Source of the DNA: Selenomonas sp. GACV-9
Lineage (GTDB): Bacteria > Bacillota > Negativicutes > Selenomonadales > Selenomonadaceae
Reading direction: 5' to 3'
Assembly (NCBI GenBank): GCA_900116485.1
Contig: FPAX01000002.1
Location: forward strand, 204,025-268,024
DNA length: 64,000 nucleotides
Below, in pieces: positions 35,158 through 44,048 of the stretch. Position 1 is the stretch's first letter, and every line of letters begins with the position of its first letter. The position numbers were made by a program, and so were the translations under genes. The notes under the pieces are model-generated. The model was not told the DNA's origin and did no database searches. It was given only the letters and a program-made list of their open reading frames with translations.

Positions 35158-37665
35158 TTATTCATTGCCGGCAGCTTTCTTCTTTGCCGTGGTCTTACTG
35201 GTTGTGGACTTTGTCGTCTTCTTGGCGGCGGTGCTCTTAGCCGTCGTCGCAGCTGTTTTCTTGGCGGTTGTCTTCGTTGCGGCTTTTGCCGTCGTCTTCT
35301 TCGCGGCTGTCTTCGTCTCAGCCTTCGCCGCCGTCTTCTTCGCGGCTGTCTTCGTCTCAGCCTTCGCCGCCGTCTTCTTCGCAACTGTCTTCGTTTCAGC
35401 CTTCGCCGTCGTCTTCTTCGCGGCTGTCTTCGTCTCAGCTTTTGCCGTCGTCTTCTTGGCGGCTGTCTTCGTCTCAGCCTTCGCCGTCGTCTTCTTGGCG
35501 GCTGTCTTCGTCTCAGCCTTCGCCGTCGTCTTCTTGGCGGCTGTCTTCGTCTCGGCCTTCACCGCCGTCTTCTTCGTGGCCGTCTTCGTCTCGGCTTTTG
35601 CCGTCGTCTTCTTCGCGGCTATCTTCGTCGTTTTTTTCGCAGCTGTTTTCTTTACAGCCGTTTTCTTCACTTCGGCGGCTTCTGCCTTGCTGGCAGAATC
35701 ACTTTCTTCGTGCCCTCTGGCATCTACTTCCGCCGAAGCTTCAGGAAAAGACGTTCCTGCACCAGACTGCCCTTTGAGACGCAGATACACCGTTGCGAGC
35801 GGCGGTACCGTGATCGTGATGGACTGCTCACGGTTATGCCATGGCACATCCTGACTGATAATCTCGCCCGTATTCAGCACGCCGCTGCCGCCAAAGGCCT
35901 CTTCATCCGAGTTGAATACCTCGACATAATGGCCCTTCGATGGCACGCCGATGCGGTAGTTCTGACGAACCTCCGGCGTGAAGTTGCAAACAGCGATGAT
36001 GAAGTCATTGCTGTCCTCAGCCTTGCGGACAAAGGATACAATGCTGTTCTCGTTATCGTTGCAGTCGATCCACTGGAAACCATTCCAGTCAAAATCAACC
36101 TGCCAGAACGCCTTGTTGTCACAGTAGAACTTGTTGAGTGCCTTCGAATAGGCCTGCATCTTCGTGTGCATATCGTATTGCTCAACCAGATGCCAATCCA
36201 GACTGTCATCATAATTCCACTCGATGAATTGGCCGAACTCGCCGCCCATGAACAAGAGTTTCTTGCCCGGATGTGCCATCCAATAGCCGAAGAACGAACG
36301 CAGGCCGGCAAACTTCTGCCAGTAATCGCCCGGCATCTTGCTGATCAGCGAGCATTTTCCATGCACGACCTCGTCATGCGAGAGCGGCAGTACGAAGTTC
36401 TCCGAGAAAGCATACATGAACGAGAATGTGACCTTGTCATGGTTCCATTTGCGATAGATTGGATCAAGGCTCATATACTTGAGCATATCATTCATCCAAC
36501 CCATGTTCCACTTGTAGTTGAATCCCATGCCGCCCATGTAGACCGGCTTGGAAATCAGTGGCCAGGCCGTCGACTCCTCGGCAATCATCAGTGCCTGCGG
36601 ATGATACTGGAAAATGGCCTCGTTGAGCTTACGCAGGAAATCCATGGCCTCGAGATTGCCCGTATCGCCGTACTTATTCGGCTGCCATTCGCCCTCTTTG
36701 CGGCCGTAGTTCAGATACAGCATGTTGGCGACAGCATCGATACGCAGGCCGTCGATATGGAACTCCTCGAACCAGAACATAGCATTGGAAATCAGGAAGC
36801 TCTGGACTTCCGTGCGGCCGTAATCGAAGTTCGTCGTGCCCCACTCCCAGTTCTCGGCGCGCTGCTCGTTGTCCGACTCATAAAGCGTCTGACCATCGAA
36901 GTGGCGGAGGCCCTGCTCATCTTTGCAAAAATGGCCTGGTACCCAGTCCATGATGACGGCGATGCCATTCTGATGCGCCTTGTCGACGAGATAGCGGAAA
37001 TCATCCGGCTCACCATAGCGGCTCGTCACAGCGAAATACCCCGTTGCCTGATATCCCCAGGAACCATCGAAGGGATGCTCGCAAAGCGGCATGAATTCGA
37101 TATGCGTGTAGTTCATTTCCTTGACATAGCTGATGAGCTGATCGGCCAGTTCACGATAAGAAAGGTATTCCCCCTCGGCGTTGCGGCGCCAGGAGCCGGC
37201 ATGAACCTCATAGGTCAGCATCGGTCGGCTATAAGAAGACTCTTTGCGTTTCTTCTCAGCCCAATCGCCATCCTGCCAGTCATAGTGGCTCATATCGTAG
37301 ACCCGCGAAGCCGTCTCTGGTTTCTTCTCCGCATAGAACCCATACGGATCAGCCTTCATGATGCGCGGGCCTCCCCACTGCGGTTCAATCGCATACTTAT
37401 AGATAGCACCTTCCTGGATGTTCTCGATGAACACCGACCAGATTTCCCCATCCTCAAGACGGTTCATCGTATTGACGCGGTCATCCCAAGCATTGAAATC
37501 ACCGACGACACTGATGGATTTCGCATGCGGTGCCCATACAGCAAAGCGGACACCTTTTTTGCCGTTTTCCTCCACGAAATGGGCACCGAGCATCTCGTAC
37601 GCATGATAATTCGTTCCTTGATGGAACAGGTATCGGTCAAATTCGCTAATATCTGAAGTCTTCAA
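35158..37665 (-). CDS. glgB: 1,4-alpha-glucan branching enzyme with a Lys/Ala-rich histone H1-like tail
   Basis: An 835-residue protein; normal GlgB is about 630-730. Residues 1-630 are a standard branching enzyme: CBM48 start (about 25-110, GVRFAVWAPHA), a GH13 barrel with GLRIDAVANML (nucleophile Asp near 308), MIAEESTAWP (acid Glu near 361) and SHDEVVHGK (near 430), and a C-terminal beta domain ending YLRLKGQSG. After an acidic linker (about 634-657) follow about 175 residues made almost wholly of Lys, Ala, Thr and Glu, including nine 13-residue repeats of the type TTAKAETKTAAKK, as in histone H1-like proteins. The start is TTG, with AAGGGGGA five bases before it. The enzyme introduces alpha-1,6 branches; the role of the tail is unknown (nucleic acid, polyphosphate or acidic-surface binding are possibilities). 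Confidence 0.96.
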   Translation of the reverse strand: MKTSDISEFDRYLFHQGTNYHAYEMLGAHFVEENGKKGVRFAVWAPHAKSISVVGDFNAWDDRVNTMNRLEDGEIWSVFIENIQEGAIYKYAIEPQWGGPRIMKADPYGFYAEKKPETASRVYDMSHYDWQDGDWAEKKRKESSYSRPMLTYEVHAGSWRRNAEGEYLSYRELADQLISYVKEMNYTHIEFMPLCEHPFDGSWGYQATGYFAVTSRYGEPDDFRYLVDKAHQNGIAVIMDWVPGHFCKDEQGLRHFDGQTLYESDNEQRAENWEWGTTNFDYGRTEVQSFLISNAMFWFEEFHIDGLRIDAVANMLYLNYGRKEGEWQPNKYGDTGNLEAMDFLRKLNEAIFQYHPQALMIAEESTAWPLISKPVYMGGMGFNYKWNMGWMNDMLKYMSLDPIYRKWNHDKVTFSFMYAFSENFVLPLSHDEVVHGKCSLISKMPGDYWQKFAGLRSFFGYWMAHPGKKLLFMGGEFGQFIEWNYDDSLDWHLVEQYDMHTKMQAYSKALNKFYCDNKAFWQVDFDWNGFQWIDCNDNENSIVSFVRKAEDSNDFIIAVCNFTPEVRQNYRIGVPSKGHYVEVFNSDEEAFGGSGVLNTGEIISQDVPWHNREQSITITVPPLATVYLRLKGQSGAGTSFPEASAEVDARGHEESDSASKAEAAEVKKTAVKKTAAKKTTKIAAKKTTAKAETKTATKKTAVKAETKTAAKKTTAKAETKTAAKKTTAKAETKTAAKKTTAKAETKTAAKKTTAKAETKTVAKKTAAKAETKTAAKKTAAKAETKTAAKKTTAKAATKTTAKKTAATTAKSTAAKKTTKSTTSKTTAKKKAAGNE
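35257..35607 (-). repeat. Nine tandem 39-bp coding repeats in glgB
   Basis: Nine in-frame units of 39 bp, each encoding a variant of TTAKAETKTAAKK; the central units differ by only a few bases. The array lies inside the glgB tail and is a likely site of copy-number change by slippage. Confidence 0.93.
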
Positions 37666-37694
37666 AGTAATCCCCCTTAAATATAGCCATGGAT

Positions 37695-37721
37695 CCGGGG
37701 CGGGCTCCCCTGCCCGCCCGG
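37695..37721 (-). other. GC-rich hairpin between glgP and glgB
   Basis: Inverted repeat CCGGGGCGGGC / GCCCGCCCGG around a 6-nt loop, with no U tract on the minus strand. It may stop 3' exonucleases or mark an RNA processing site in the operon mRNA. Confidence 0.7.
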
Positions 37722-37739
37722 AGTCCTAAGGTTTCCTGC

Positions 37740-40208
37740 TTACGACATCATGACAGGCTTGACCTGCCAGATTTCATTGGCATACTCATCGATCGTGCGG
37801 TCAGATGAGAAGCAGCCAGAGTTGGCAATGTTCATCGCCGAGGATTTCAGCCAATTGTATTTGTCCTTATAGCGGCGCATGATTTCCTCATGGGCCTCAG
37901 CATAGGCATTGAAATCCTTGAGGATGAAGAACTCGTCATTGGCGTGCAGCAGATAGTCATACAGCGAATGGAAATCGCCATAGCTGCCGTCCACGAGCTG
38001 ATTGACGACCAGGCGCACATTCGGGTTCGTGTTGTACTCATCCCAAGCGGAATACGTGCCCGTCGCATAGTAGGTCAGGACTTCTTCTGCTCTGAGGCCG
38101 AAGATGACACAATGCTCGTCGCCGCCAACAGCCTCGCGGATCTCGACATTGGCTCCATCGAGCGTGCCCAGCGTGATGGCACCGTTCATCATGAACTTCA
38201 TGTTGCCAGTACCCGAAGCCTCCTTGGATGCCGTCGAGATCTGCTCACTGACATCAGCAGCCGGATAGACGATCTCACCAATCGAGACACCGAAGTTCTC
38301 GATGAATACGATCTTGATCTTGCCCTTGATGCTGGCATCATTATTGACTTTTGCAGCCACCGCATTGATCAGGCGGATCGTTTCCTTGGCAATGTAGTAG
38401 CCTGGCGCAGCCTTGCCGCCAAAGATATAAGTTGTCGGCAGCATATCATAGCTCTTATCGGTCTTGAGCCGGTTATACTGATACATGATATGCAGGATAT
38501 TCATGAGCTGACGCTTATACGAATGGATGCGTTTGACCTGGATATCAAAGATAGAATCCGGATCGACCTCGATATGATTATGCTCTTTGATGTACTCAGC
38601 CAAAGCTGCCTTGCGCAGGCGTTTGACTTTGCCGAGCTCAGCCAGGAACGGCTTATCATCGACAAAATCATTGAGCAGGTCAAGCTGCTCCGGATGGCGG
38701 TGCCAACGGCGGCTGCCGATGGTCGCATCAATGAGGTTCGCAAGCTCCGGATTGGCCCCCATGAGCCAGCGGCGATGAGTGATGCCATTCGTCTTATTGT
38801 TGAACATCTTCGGATTGTACTCGCAGAAGTCGCGCAGCGTCGTGGTCTTGAGGATGTCCGAATGAATCTTGGCTACGCCGTTTACGCTATGGCAGCCGAC
38901 GATTGCCAGACGTGCCATATGAACCATGCCATCCTCGATAATCGAAAGCGCACGTACCTTGCCTTCATCCTGCGGATAGCGCTCACGCACTTCCTCCAGA
39001 TGACGGCGATTGATCTCGTCGATAATCATATAGACGCGCGGCAACAACGTGCGGAACATGTCAACCGGCCATTTTTCCAGGGCCTCCGGCATGATCGTAT
39101 GGTTCGTATACGCAATCGTGCTCTTCGTGATGACCCAGGCCTCATTCCATTCAAGCCCCTCCTCATCGACCAGGATGCGCATAAGCTCAGCCACTGCCAC
39201 TGCCGGATGGGTATCATTGATATGGATGGCGATCTTCTGGCCGAAGTCATGGATGTCCATGCCCGTCTTCTTGTAATGGCGCACGATGCTCTGCACGCCA
39301 GCCGACGTCATGAAGTATTCCTGGATCAGGCGCATGCGACGGCCATCATAGGTGCTGTCATCCGGATAGAGGTAACGCGTGATGCTCTCGACAAACATGC
39401 GGTACTCATTTTTCTGGCGCATCTGTTCCTGGGTCAACATGCCATAATCCGAGAAGTCACGATTGACCTCTGCATTCCAGAGGCGCAACGTATTGACCGT
39501 ATTGTTATGATAGCCGACAATCGGCACGTCATACGGCACGGCCATTACGGTCATCGGGTTCTCATAGACCAGCTTGAGGCTGCCATCCTCCATCTCTTTC
39601 ATATAGGCATGGCCGTTGAACTTGACATCGACAGCCTTATCCGGCTTGCGGTATTCCCAGGCAAAACCATCACGCAGCCAGTTATCAGGAATCTCAACCT
39701 GGTTGCCATCGATGATCTTCTGCTCGAACAGGCCATACTGGTAGCGGATGCTGCAGCCATGGCCCGGCAGGCGGTGCGCTGCCATCGAGTCGATGAAGCA
39801 GGCAGCCAGACGGCCCAGGCCACCATTGCCGAGGCCGGCATCCGGCTCTTCCTCATAAGTCTTGAACAAGTCAAGATTGAAGTCTTCGAGGACTTCCTTG
39901 ACAGCCTCCTCGATGCCGAGGTTGATGAGGTTCGCCTTGAGCAGGCGGCCCATCAGGAACTCAATCGAGAAATAATAAACCTGTTTTTCTTCACGCTCCC
40001 CGTAAGTACGGTTCGTCTTGATCCAGTTATCGGAAATATACTGCTTTGCCGTAGCTGCTACCGTCTGATAGATTTCCGTCGGCGTCAACTCATTGAGGTC
40101 GCGGCCCCACATGATATGGGCCGTATTGACAAAGCGATTTTTCAAGCCTTCTTTGAGTTTTTCAAATTCCTTGTTCTTGGGACTTTTCTGTTTCTTTTCT
40201 CTGGCCAA
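37740..40208 (-). CDS. glgP: Glycogen/starch phosphorylase, GT35
   Basis: An 822-residue PLP enzyme that releases glucose-1-phosphate from glycogen. Seen are NGGLGRLAACFIDS near residue 110, DTHPAVAVAELMRI, and the PLP site EASGTGNMKFMMNG. I prefer a TTG start at 40208 (MAREKKQK...), nine bases after AAAGGAGAG; an ATG pair 12-13 codons upstream (40244/40241) lacks a ribosome site. A 55-bp nested hairpin lies before it and a GC-rich hairpin after it, both within the glg operon. Confidence 0.95.
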   Translation of the reverse strand: MAREKKQKSPKNKEFEKLKEGLKNRFVNTAHIMWGRDLNELTPTEIYQTVAATAKQYISDNWIKTNRTYGEREEKQVYYFSIEFLMGRLLKANLINLGIEEAVKEVLEDFNLDLFKTYEEEPDAGLGNGGLGRLAACFIDSMAAHRLPGHGCSIRYQYGLFEQKIIDGNQVEIPDNWLRDGFAWEYRKPDKAVDVKFNGHAYMKEMEDGSLKLVYENPMTVMAVPYDVPIVGYHNNTVNTLRLWNAEVNRDFSDYGMLTQEQMRQKNEYRMFVESITRYLYPDDSTYDGRRMRLIQEYFMTSAGVQSIVRHYKKTGMDIHDFGQKIAIHINDTHPAVAVAELMRILVDEEGLEWNEAWVITKSTIAYTNHTIMPEALEKWPVDMFRTLLPRVYMIIDEINRRHLEEVRERYPQDEGKVRALSIIEDGMVHMARLAIVGCHSVNGVAKIHSDILKTTTLRDFCEYNPKMFNNKTNGITHRRWLMGANPELANLIDATIGSRRWHRHPEQLDLLNDFVDDKPFLAELGKVKRLRKAALAEYIKEHNHIEVDPDSIFDIQVKRIHSYKRQLMNILHIMYQYNRLKTDKSYDMLPTTYIFGGKAAPGYYIAKETIRLINAVAAKVNNDASIKGKIKIVFIENFGVSIGEIVYPAADVSEQISTASKEASGTGNMKFMMNGAITLGTLDGANVEIREAVGGDEHCVIFGLRAEEVLTYYATGTYSAWDEYNTNPNVRLVVNQLVDGSYGDFHSLYDYLLHANDEFFILKDFNAYAEAHEEIMRRYKDKYNWLKSSAMNIANSGCFSSDRTIDEYANEIWQVKPVMMS

Positions 40209-40262
40209 ATCAAAACACTCTCCTTTGGCTGTACCCTTCATCAAAATATATCAAACAACAAC

Positions 40263-40317
40263 AGCCGTTGTAACCGCCACTGCCCGTTATAAGCAGTGGT
40301 GCCTCGTTACAACGGCT
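40263..40317 (-). other. Nested hairpin between glgD and glgP
   Basis: Outer arms AGCCGTTGTAAC / GTTACAACGGCT (perfect 12 bp) enclose inner arms CCACTGC / GCAGTGG (perfect 7 bp). The minus strand shows no U tract directly after, only GTTGTTTG. It lies 55 bp before the glgP start and could regulate or stabilise the downstream mRNA. Confidence 0.75.
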
Positions 40318-40327
40318 GACCTTGACA

Positions 40328-41434
40328 TCAGATGACGACATTCTTCGTGACAATCAGCGGATAGTTCTGTGCGCCCTTGAGCCACTTCTCCTTCGTGATC
40401 ACTACGTTCTTGTCGCAGATGACATTCTCGATGAGCGAACCCTCCTGAATGTCACATTTCTGCATGATGATAGAATTCTTGATCTTAACGTCCTTGCCGA
40501 CCTTGACGCCGCGGAACAGGATACTGTTCTCGACCTCACCGCGGACGACACAGCCGTTAGCGATCAGTGAATTCTTGACTTCTGCCGTTTCCTTATACTG
40601 AACCGGCACTTCATCCTTGACCTTCGTATAGATGGAATTCTCGCCCATGAAGAGCTCTTCCCATACCTTCGGTTGCAGGATGTCCATATTCGATTTATAA
40701 TACGCTGCCGTAGAATCTACGTGAGCGACATACCCATCGTGCTCACAAGCATAGATATTATACTCGGAAGCACGGCGGATGATGCCATCCATCAGCAGAT
40801 CCTGACCGCCATGCTCATAGGTGAAGCGAACCATCTCGACAAAGATGCGCTTCTCCATGAGATAAACGCTCATGGAAACCTGCGAACCATCATAGACAGC
40901 CGGCTTCTCGGCAATATCCGTCACCAGGCCATTCTCAGCCGTCTCGATGACGACATTCTTGCCTGTTGTCTCCTCATTGACGGTATGATAGACCATCGTG
41001 ATATCTGCACCGGTATTCTGATGGAACCGCAGCAGCTGACTGAAGTCTATATTGTAAACAAAGCTGCCGCTTGTCAGCAACACATATTTCTGCGTACTAT
41101 GCTCGAAGAAATCCAGATTATGGTAGAAATTCTTCAGGTCGCCCTTGCGTATCGTACTCTCCTGCTGCGGAGCCGGCAGGTAGAACAGACCGTCATGACG
41201 GCGGGCCAAATCCCAATCCTTACCGGAACGCAGATGATCAAGAACCGAACGCGGCTTATCCGGCAGCATGACTCCGACATTGGATATGCCGGAGTTTACC
41301 ATGCTCGAAAGCGTGAAATCAATCAGCCGGTATCTGCCGGCAAACGGCATCGACTCCACGGCGCGCCGATCCGTCATCTCACGAATCAGGCTATTCTCTT
41401 CCTGAAGATTGATAATCCCCATTACTGTTTTCAA
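40328..41434 (-). CDS. glgD: GlgD, regulatory-type subunit of glucose-1-phosphate adenylyltransferase
   Basis: A 368-residue nucleotidyltransferase-like protein with a C-terminal left-handed beta-helix. Instead of the GGQGSRL signature of GlgC it reads INLQEENSLIREM, as in the GlgD group of Firmicutes, which alone is nearly inactive but improves GlgC in the GlgC/GlgD complex. FAGRYRLIDFTLSSMVNSGI is kept. The start is TTG at 41434 with GGAG nine bases upstream. It follows glgC by 54 bp. Confidence 0.95.
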   Translation of the reverse strand: MKTVMGIINLQEENSLIREMTDRRAVESMPFAGRYRLIDFTLSSMVNSGISNVGVMLPDKPRSVLDHLRSGKDWDLARRHDGLFYLPAPQQESTIRKGDLKNFYHNLDFFEHSTQKYVLLTSGSFVYNIDFSQLLRFHQNTGADITMVYHTVNEETTGKNVVIETAENGLVTDIAEKPAVYDGSQVSMSVYLMEKRIFVEMVRFTYEHGGQDLLMDGIIRRASEYNIYACEHDGYVAHVDSTAAYYKSNMDILQPKVWEELFMGENSIYTKVKDEVPVQYKETAEVKNSLIANGCVVRGEVENSILFRGVKVGKDVKIKNSIIMQKCDIQEGSLIENVICDKNVVITKEKWLKGAQNYPLIVTKNVVI

Positions 41435-41488
41435 TTTTATTCACTCCGATCCTACTATGACTTAGGTTGCTGTGTAATCTTGTGCGTA

Positions 41489-42643
41489 TCAGCCAGCCTG
41501 TTTGCTGCCTGCCTCCGTCAATACAGTCTCGCCCTCGGCCACGACAGTGATGGCACCTTTCTCGCCAGATACCTTCGCGCCCTCTGCGATTTCGCAGTTC
41601 TGAGCGATGATTGCATAGTCGACAACAGCATTGTCACGGATGACCGTAGACGGCATGACGACCGAGTTGGTTACCTTAGCGCCCTTACCGATGCGGACTC
41701 CCGGGAAAATCACCGAGTTCTCGACTTCGCCCAGGATCATCGATCCTTCACTGACCATCGAGTTCTTGACCTTGGCATCCGGTCCGATGTAATGCGGCGG
41801 CATGGAGGGATTGCAGGAGCAGATTTTCCAGTCGCCATTGATTTCGAACGGCGGTACATCTTGCAGGAGATCCATATTGGCCTGCCAGAGACTCTCAATC
41901 GTCCCGACGTCTTTCCAATAGCCATCAAATGCATAGGAGTACAGGCGTGCTTTGTCTGCCAGCATCTTTGGGATGATGTTCTTACCGAAGTCATGGCTGC
42001 TGGTCTCATCCTTTGCATCATCCTCGAGATATTTCTTGAGGAAGCTCTTGTTGAAGATGTAGATGCCCATCGAGGCCAGATTGCTCTTCGGATTGGCCGG
42101 TTTCTCCTCAAACTCTTCGATGCGTCCATCTTTATCTGTATTCATGATACCGAAGCGCGGAGCTTCGTCCCAGGGAACCTCGATAACACCGATTGTTGCC
42201 TCGGCCTTATTCATCTTATGAGCTTCAAGCATCCACGAATAATCCATCGTGTAGATGTGATCGCCAGACAGGATCAGTACGTACTCCGGATCAGTCAGAT
42301 CGATGAAGTTGAGGTTCTGATAGATGGCATCGGCCGTGCCACGATACCAGTCAGCCCCCTTCTCTCTTGCGTACGGCGGCAGGATGAAGATGCCTCCCTC
42401 TTTCTTATCCAGATCCCAGGCACTGCCTGACGCCAGATAATTATGCAGTTCAAGCGGACGATACTGCGTCAGTACGCCAACCTTGTCAATGCCGGAATTC
42501 GCACAGTTGCTCAACGGAAAATCAATGATACGGTACTTACCACCGAACGGCACTGCCGGTTTTGCGATTTTCTTTGTCAACGCCCCCAGCCGGCTACCCT
42601 GACCACCAGCCAGAATCATTGCTAAGCATTCTGTCTTTCTCAT
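41489..42643 (-). CDS. glgC: Glucose-1-phosphate adenylyltransferase, catalytic subunit
   Basis: A 384-residue enzyme that makes ADP-glucose from ATP and glucose-1-phosphate, the committed step of glycogen synthesis. Seen are [36 protein letters not shown] and [11 protein letters not shown], then a left-handed beta-helix from about 290. I place the start at 42643 with AAGGGGG seven bases upstream; further in-frame upstream sequence lacks a site. It leads the operon glgC-glgD-glgP-glgB-glgA-GH13/GH77. Confidence 0.97.
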   Translation of the reverse strand: MRKTECLAMILAGGQGSRLGALTKKIAKPAVPFGGKYRIIDFPLSNCANSGIDKVGVLTQYRPLELHNYLASGSAWDLDKKEGGIFILPPYAREKGADWYRGTADAIYQNLNFIDLTDPEYVLILSGDHIYTMDYSWMLEAHKMNKAEATIGVIEVPWDEAPRFGIMNTDKDGRIEEFEEKPANPKSNLASMGIYIFNKSFLKKYLEDDAKDETSSHDFGKNIIPKMLADKARLYSYAFDGYWKDVGTIESLWQANMDLLQDVPPFEINGDWKICSCNPSMPPHYIGPDAKVKNSMVSEGSMILGEVENSVIFPGVRIGKGAKVTNSVVMPSTVIRDNAVVDYAIIAQNCEIAEGAKVSGEKGAITVVAEGETVLTEAGSKQAG

Positions 42644-42667
42644 AAAAAATCCCCCTTGGATGATGTA

Positions 42668-42700
42668 GAAAGCAATCTCCCCTTTTTTACGATTGCTTTC
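42668..42700 (-). promoter_or_regulatory. Inverted repeat in the glgC leader
   Basis: Perfect 10-bp arms GAAAGCAATC / GATTGCTTTC separated by 13 bp, 25 bp before the glgC start. There is no U tract after it, so an operator or mRNA hairpin rather than a terminator. Confidence 0.6.
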
Positions 42701-42734
42701 CATATATGTATCTATAAAAACAGATTTCTCTGTT

Positions 42735-42764
42735 AATATACATGAATATCCATTTTTAACGCAA
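42735..42764 (-). promoter_or_regulatory. Candidate promoter of the glycogen operon
   Basis: TTGCGT, 18 bp, TATATT on the minus strand, just upstream of the inverted repeat. Match is moderate. Confidence 0.4.
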
Positions 42765-42981
42765 AACCACGATTTTCCATCAAAAACGTTCCATTTTCCC
42801 CACCGACACCGAGCGCTTTCCACATCTGACGCCTTACGGCACTCCCGCTATCCACTTGGGAAAATCAATTTATACTCTAGTAATTTCGCCAAAAATTTTT
42901 TTATTCCTGCCTCAAAAGAAAAAAATTGGCATAAATTTTATTTTTTATTTCATAATCTGCATATATATGATATTTAGATAT

Positions 42982-43021
42982 AAAAAAAGACGTTTTTATG
43001 ACAAATAGTCATAAAAACGTC
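42982..43021 (-). terminator. Intrinsic terminator overlapping the end of the 110-residue gene
   Basis: Perfect 14-bp stem GACGTTTTTATGAC / GTCATAAAAACGTC followed by TTTTTTT on the minus strand. The stop codon at 43009 lies inside the hairpin. Confidence 0.92.
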
Positions 43022-43341
43022 CAAACCAGCGCACCGATAAACAGCGCAACGCTGAACCCCAGCATCATGTTGCTGACCGGTTTTCCATATTCTCCTAAAA
43101 ACTGCAGCGCCAGTGGCCGCATCTCATGCACCAGAAATGATACACAGACAAAGATCAGCGGACTGTCATCAGTCACCCACTCGTAGAGCAGGATAACCAC
43201 CGCCATGGCTATAGCCAAGAGTTCTCCACGGGCATAACCGATTTTCCTTGGCTGCAGCGCCTCATCATGAACAGCACGGCTGATAGGATTGCCGAACTCA
43301 TCCGTGCGTTCCTCTTCCCGGACAAACCATCGATAACGCAT
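43009..43341 (-). CDS. Small membrane protein, unknown
   Basis: A 110-residue protein with a basic/acidic N-terminal 40 residues and about three hydrophobic segments (about 42-57, 62-75 and 92-109). I do not recognise the family. Its ATG has GAGGAGG eight bases upstream and lies 20 bp after the amidase stop, so the two form a small operon ending in the terminator at 42982-43021. Confidence 0.78.
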   Translation of the reverse strand: MRYRWFVREEERTDEFGNPISRAVHDEALQPRKIGYARGELLAIAMAVVILLYEWVTDDSPLIFVCVSFLVHEMRPLALQFLGEYGKPVSNMMLGFSVALFIGALVWTFL

Positions 43342-43360
43342 GTCAGCCCTCCTCTATTGC

Positions 43361-43972
43361 TCAGTACAGTTCGGCGGCATCAGCCACCAGACCATCAAGC
43401 ATATTATACAGGCTGCGTCCCGGACAATCCGTCGAATTGTACTCACGGTGTCCCTTGATATGATTGCGGTCAGGGGTAATGCCATAGAAGCGGCACAACG
43501 CAGCCAAAAGCCTGGCAGCGGATTTCATCTGCGCCGAGGTCGGCACCGCCTCCATGAAATTGCCCACCACATTGACACCAATCGTGTGCCAGTTATGCTG
43601 ATAGCAGTGTGCTCCCAGCATATCCATTGGGCGGCCACGCTCAATGGTGCCATCCTTGCGGATCAAGAAATGATATCCGATTCCCGACCAGCCATTGTTC
43701 AAATGCCACTGATGGACTTCCTCCGCCGACACATCGCGGTTTGTGCCGCCAATATGATGGATGACAATACCATCCGTCGTCGTGCGGTTTTCCAGTGACC
43801 GGAACTGCAGATCTGTCTCACGGATTGGCACGCCGAGCTTGGAATCCTGCCGGACACCATCCCGGGCAGTGTTCCAGGCTGCTTCAGCCTGTTTTTGTGG
43901 CCAAAGTCCCGGCAGAAAAGCAGCTCCAGCTCCCATACATATGATATTTTTTAAGAACGACCTACGATTCAT
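43361..43972 (-). CDS. N-acetylmuramoyl-L-alanine amidase (Amidase_2/PGRP fold), Tat-exported
   Basis: A 203-residue zinc amidase that cuts between MurNAc and the stem peptide. The N-terminus MNRRSFLKNIICMGAGAAF has the twin-arginine motif (RRSFLK) followed by a hydrophobic core, so export by the Tat pathway is likely. Zinc and catalytic residues are visible in VIHHIGG, GAHCYQHN and GHREYNSTDCPG. Close in form to peptidoglycan recognition proteins. AAGG lies before ATG. Co-transcribed with the small membrane protein downstream. Confidence 0.93.
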   Translation of the reverse strand: MNRRSFLKNIICMGAGAAFLPGLWPQKQAEAAWNTARDGVRQDSKLGVPIRETDLQFRSLENRTTTDGIVIHHIGGTNRDVSAEEVHQWHLNNGWSGIGYHFLIRKDGTIERGRPMDMLGAHCYQHNWHTIGVNVVGNFMEAVPTSAQMKSAARLLAALCRFYGITPDRNHIKGHREYNSTDCPGRSLYNMLDGLVADAAELY

Positions 43973-44048
43973 GAATATCTACCTTACTTTTCAACAATAA
44001 CAGTTCTATTTTAATCCCCCATTCTGAAAAAAGGCGGTAAGTCCTAAT

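Larger units (their letters stand above)
42644..42981 (-). other. 338-bp non-coding region upstream of glgC
   Basis: AT-rich and without a plausible gene on either strand. It holds the glgC ribosome site, an inverted repeat (42668-42700) and a weak promoter candidate (42735-42764). I see nothing else that I can name. Confidence 0.6.

Noticed and set aside
35145..35384. Arg-rich N-terminal extension of glycogen synthase
   Set aside because: Out-of-frame reading of the glgB repeats. The true start at 35144 has a strong ribosome site and gives the usual GlgA start.
35257..35607. Tandem repeats as a CRISPR array
   Set aside because: Units are contiguous without unique spacers and are in frame inside glgB; no cas genes nearby.
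35057..35854. Plus-strand frame of 265 codons rich in Ala, Val and Phe, looking like a membrane protein
   Set aside because: It is the exact complement of the glgB Lys/Ala repeat array; no ribosome site or promoter.
37890..40292. 800-codon open frame antisense to glgP (and similar long ones opposite glgB, glgC/D, gdhA and the DUF4127 gene)
   Set aside because: Caused by codon bias of the real genes, which removes stops in one antisense frame; no ribosome sites and no family likeness.
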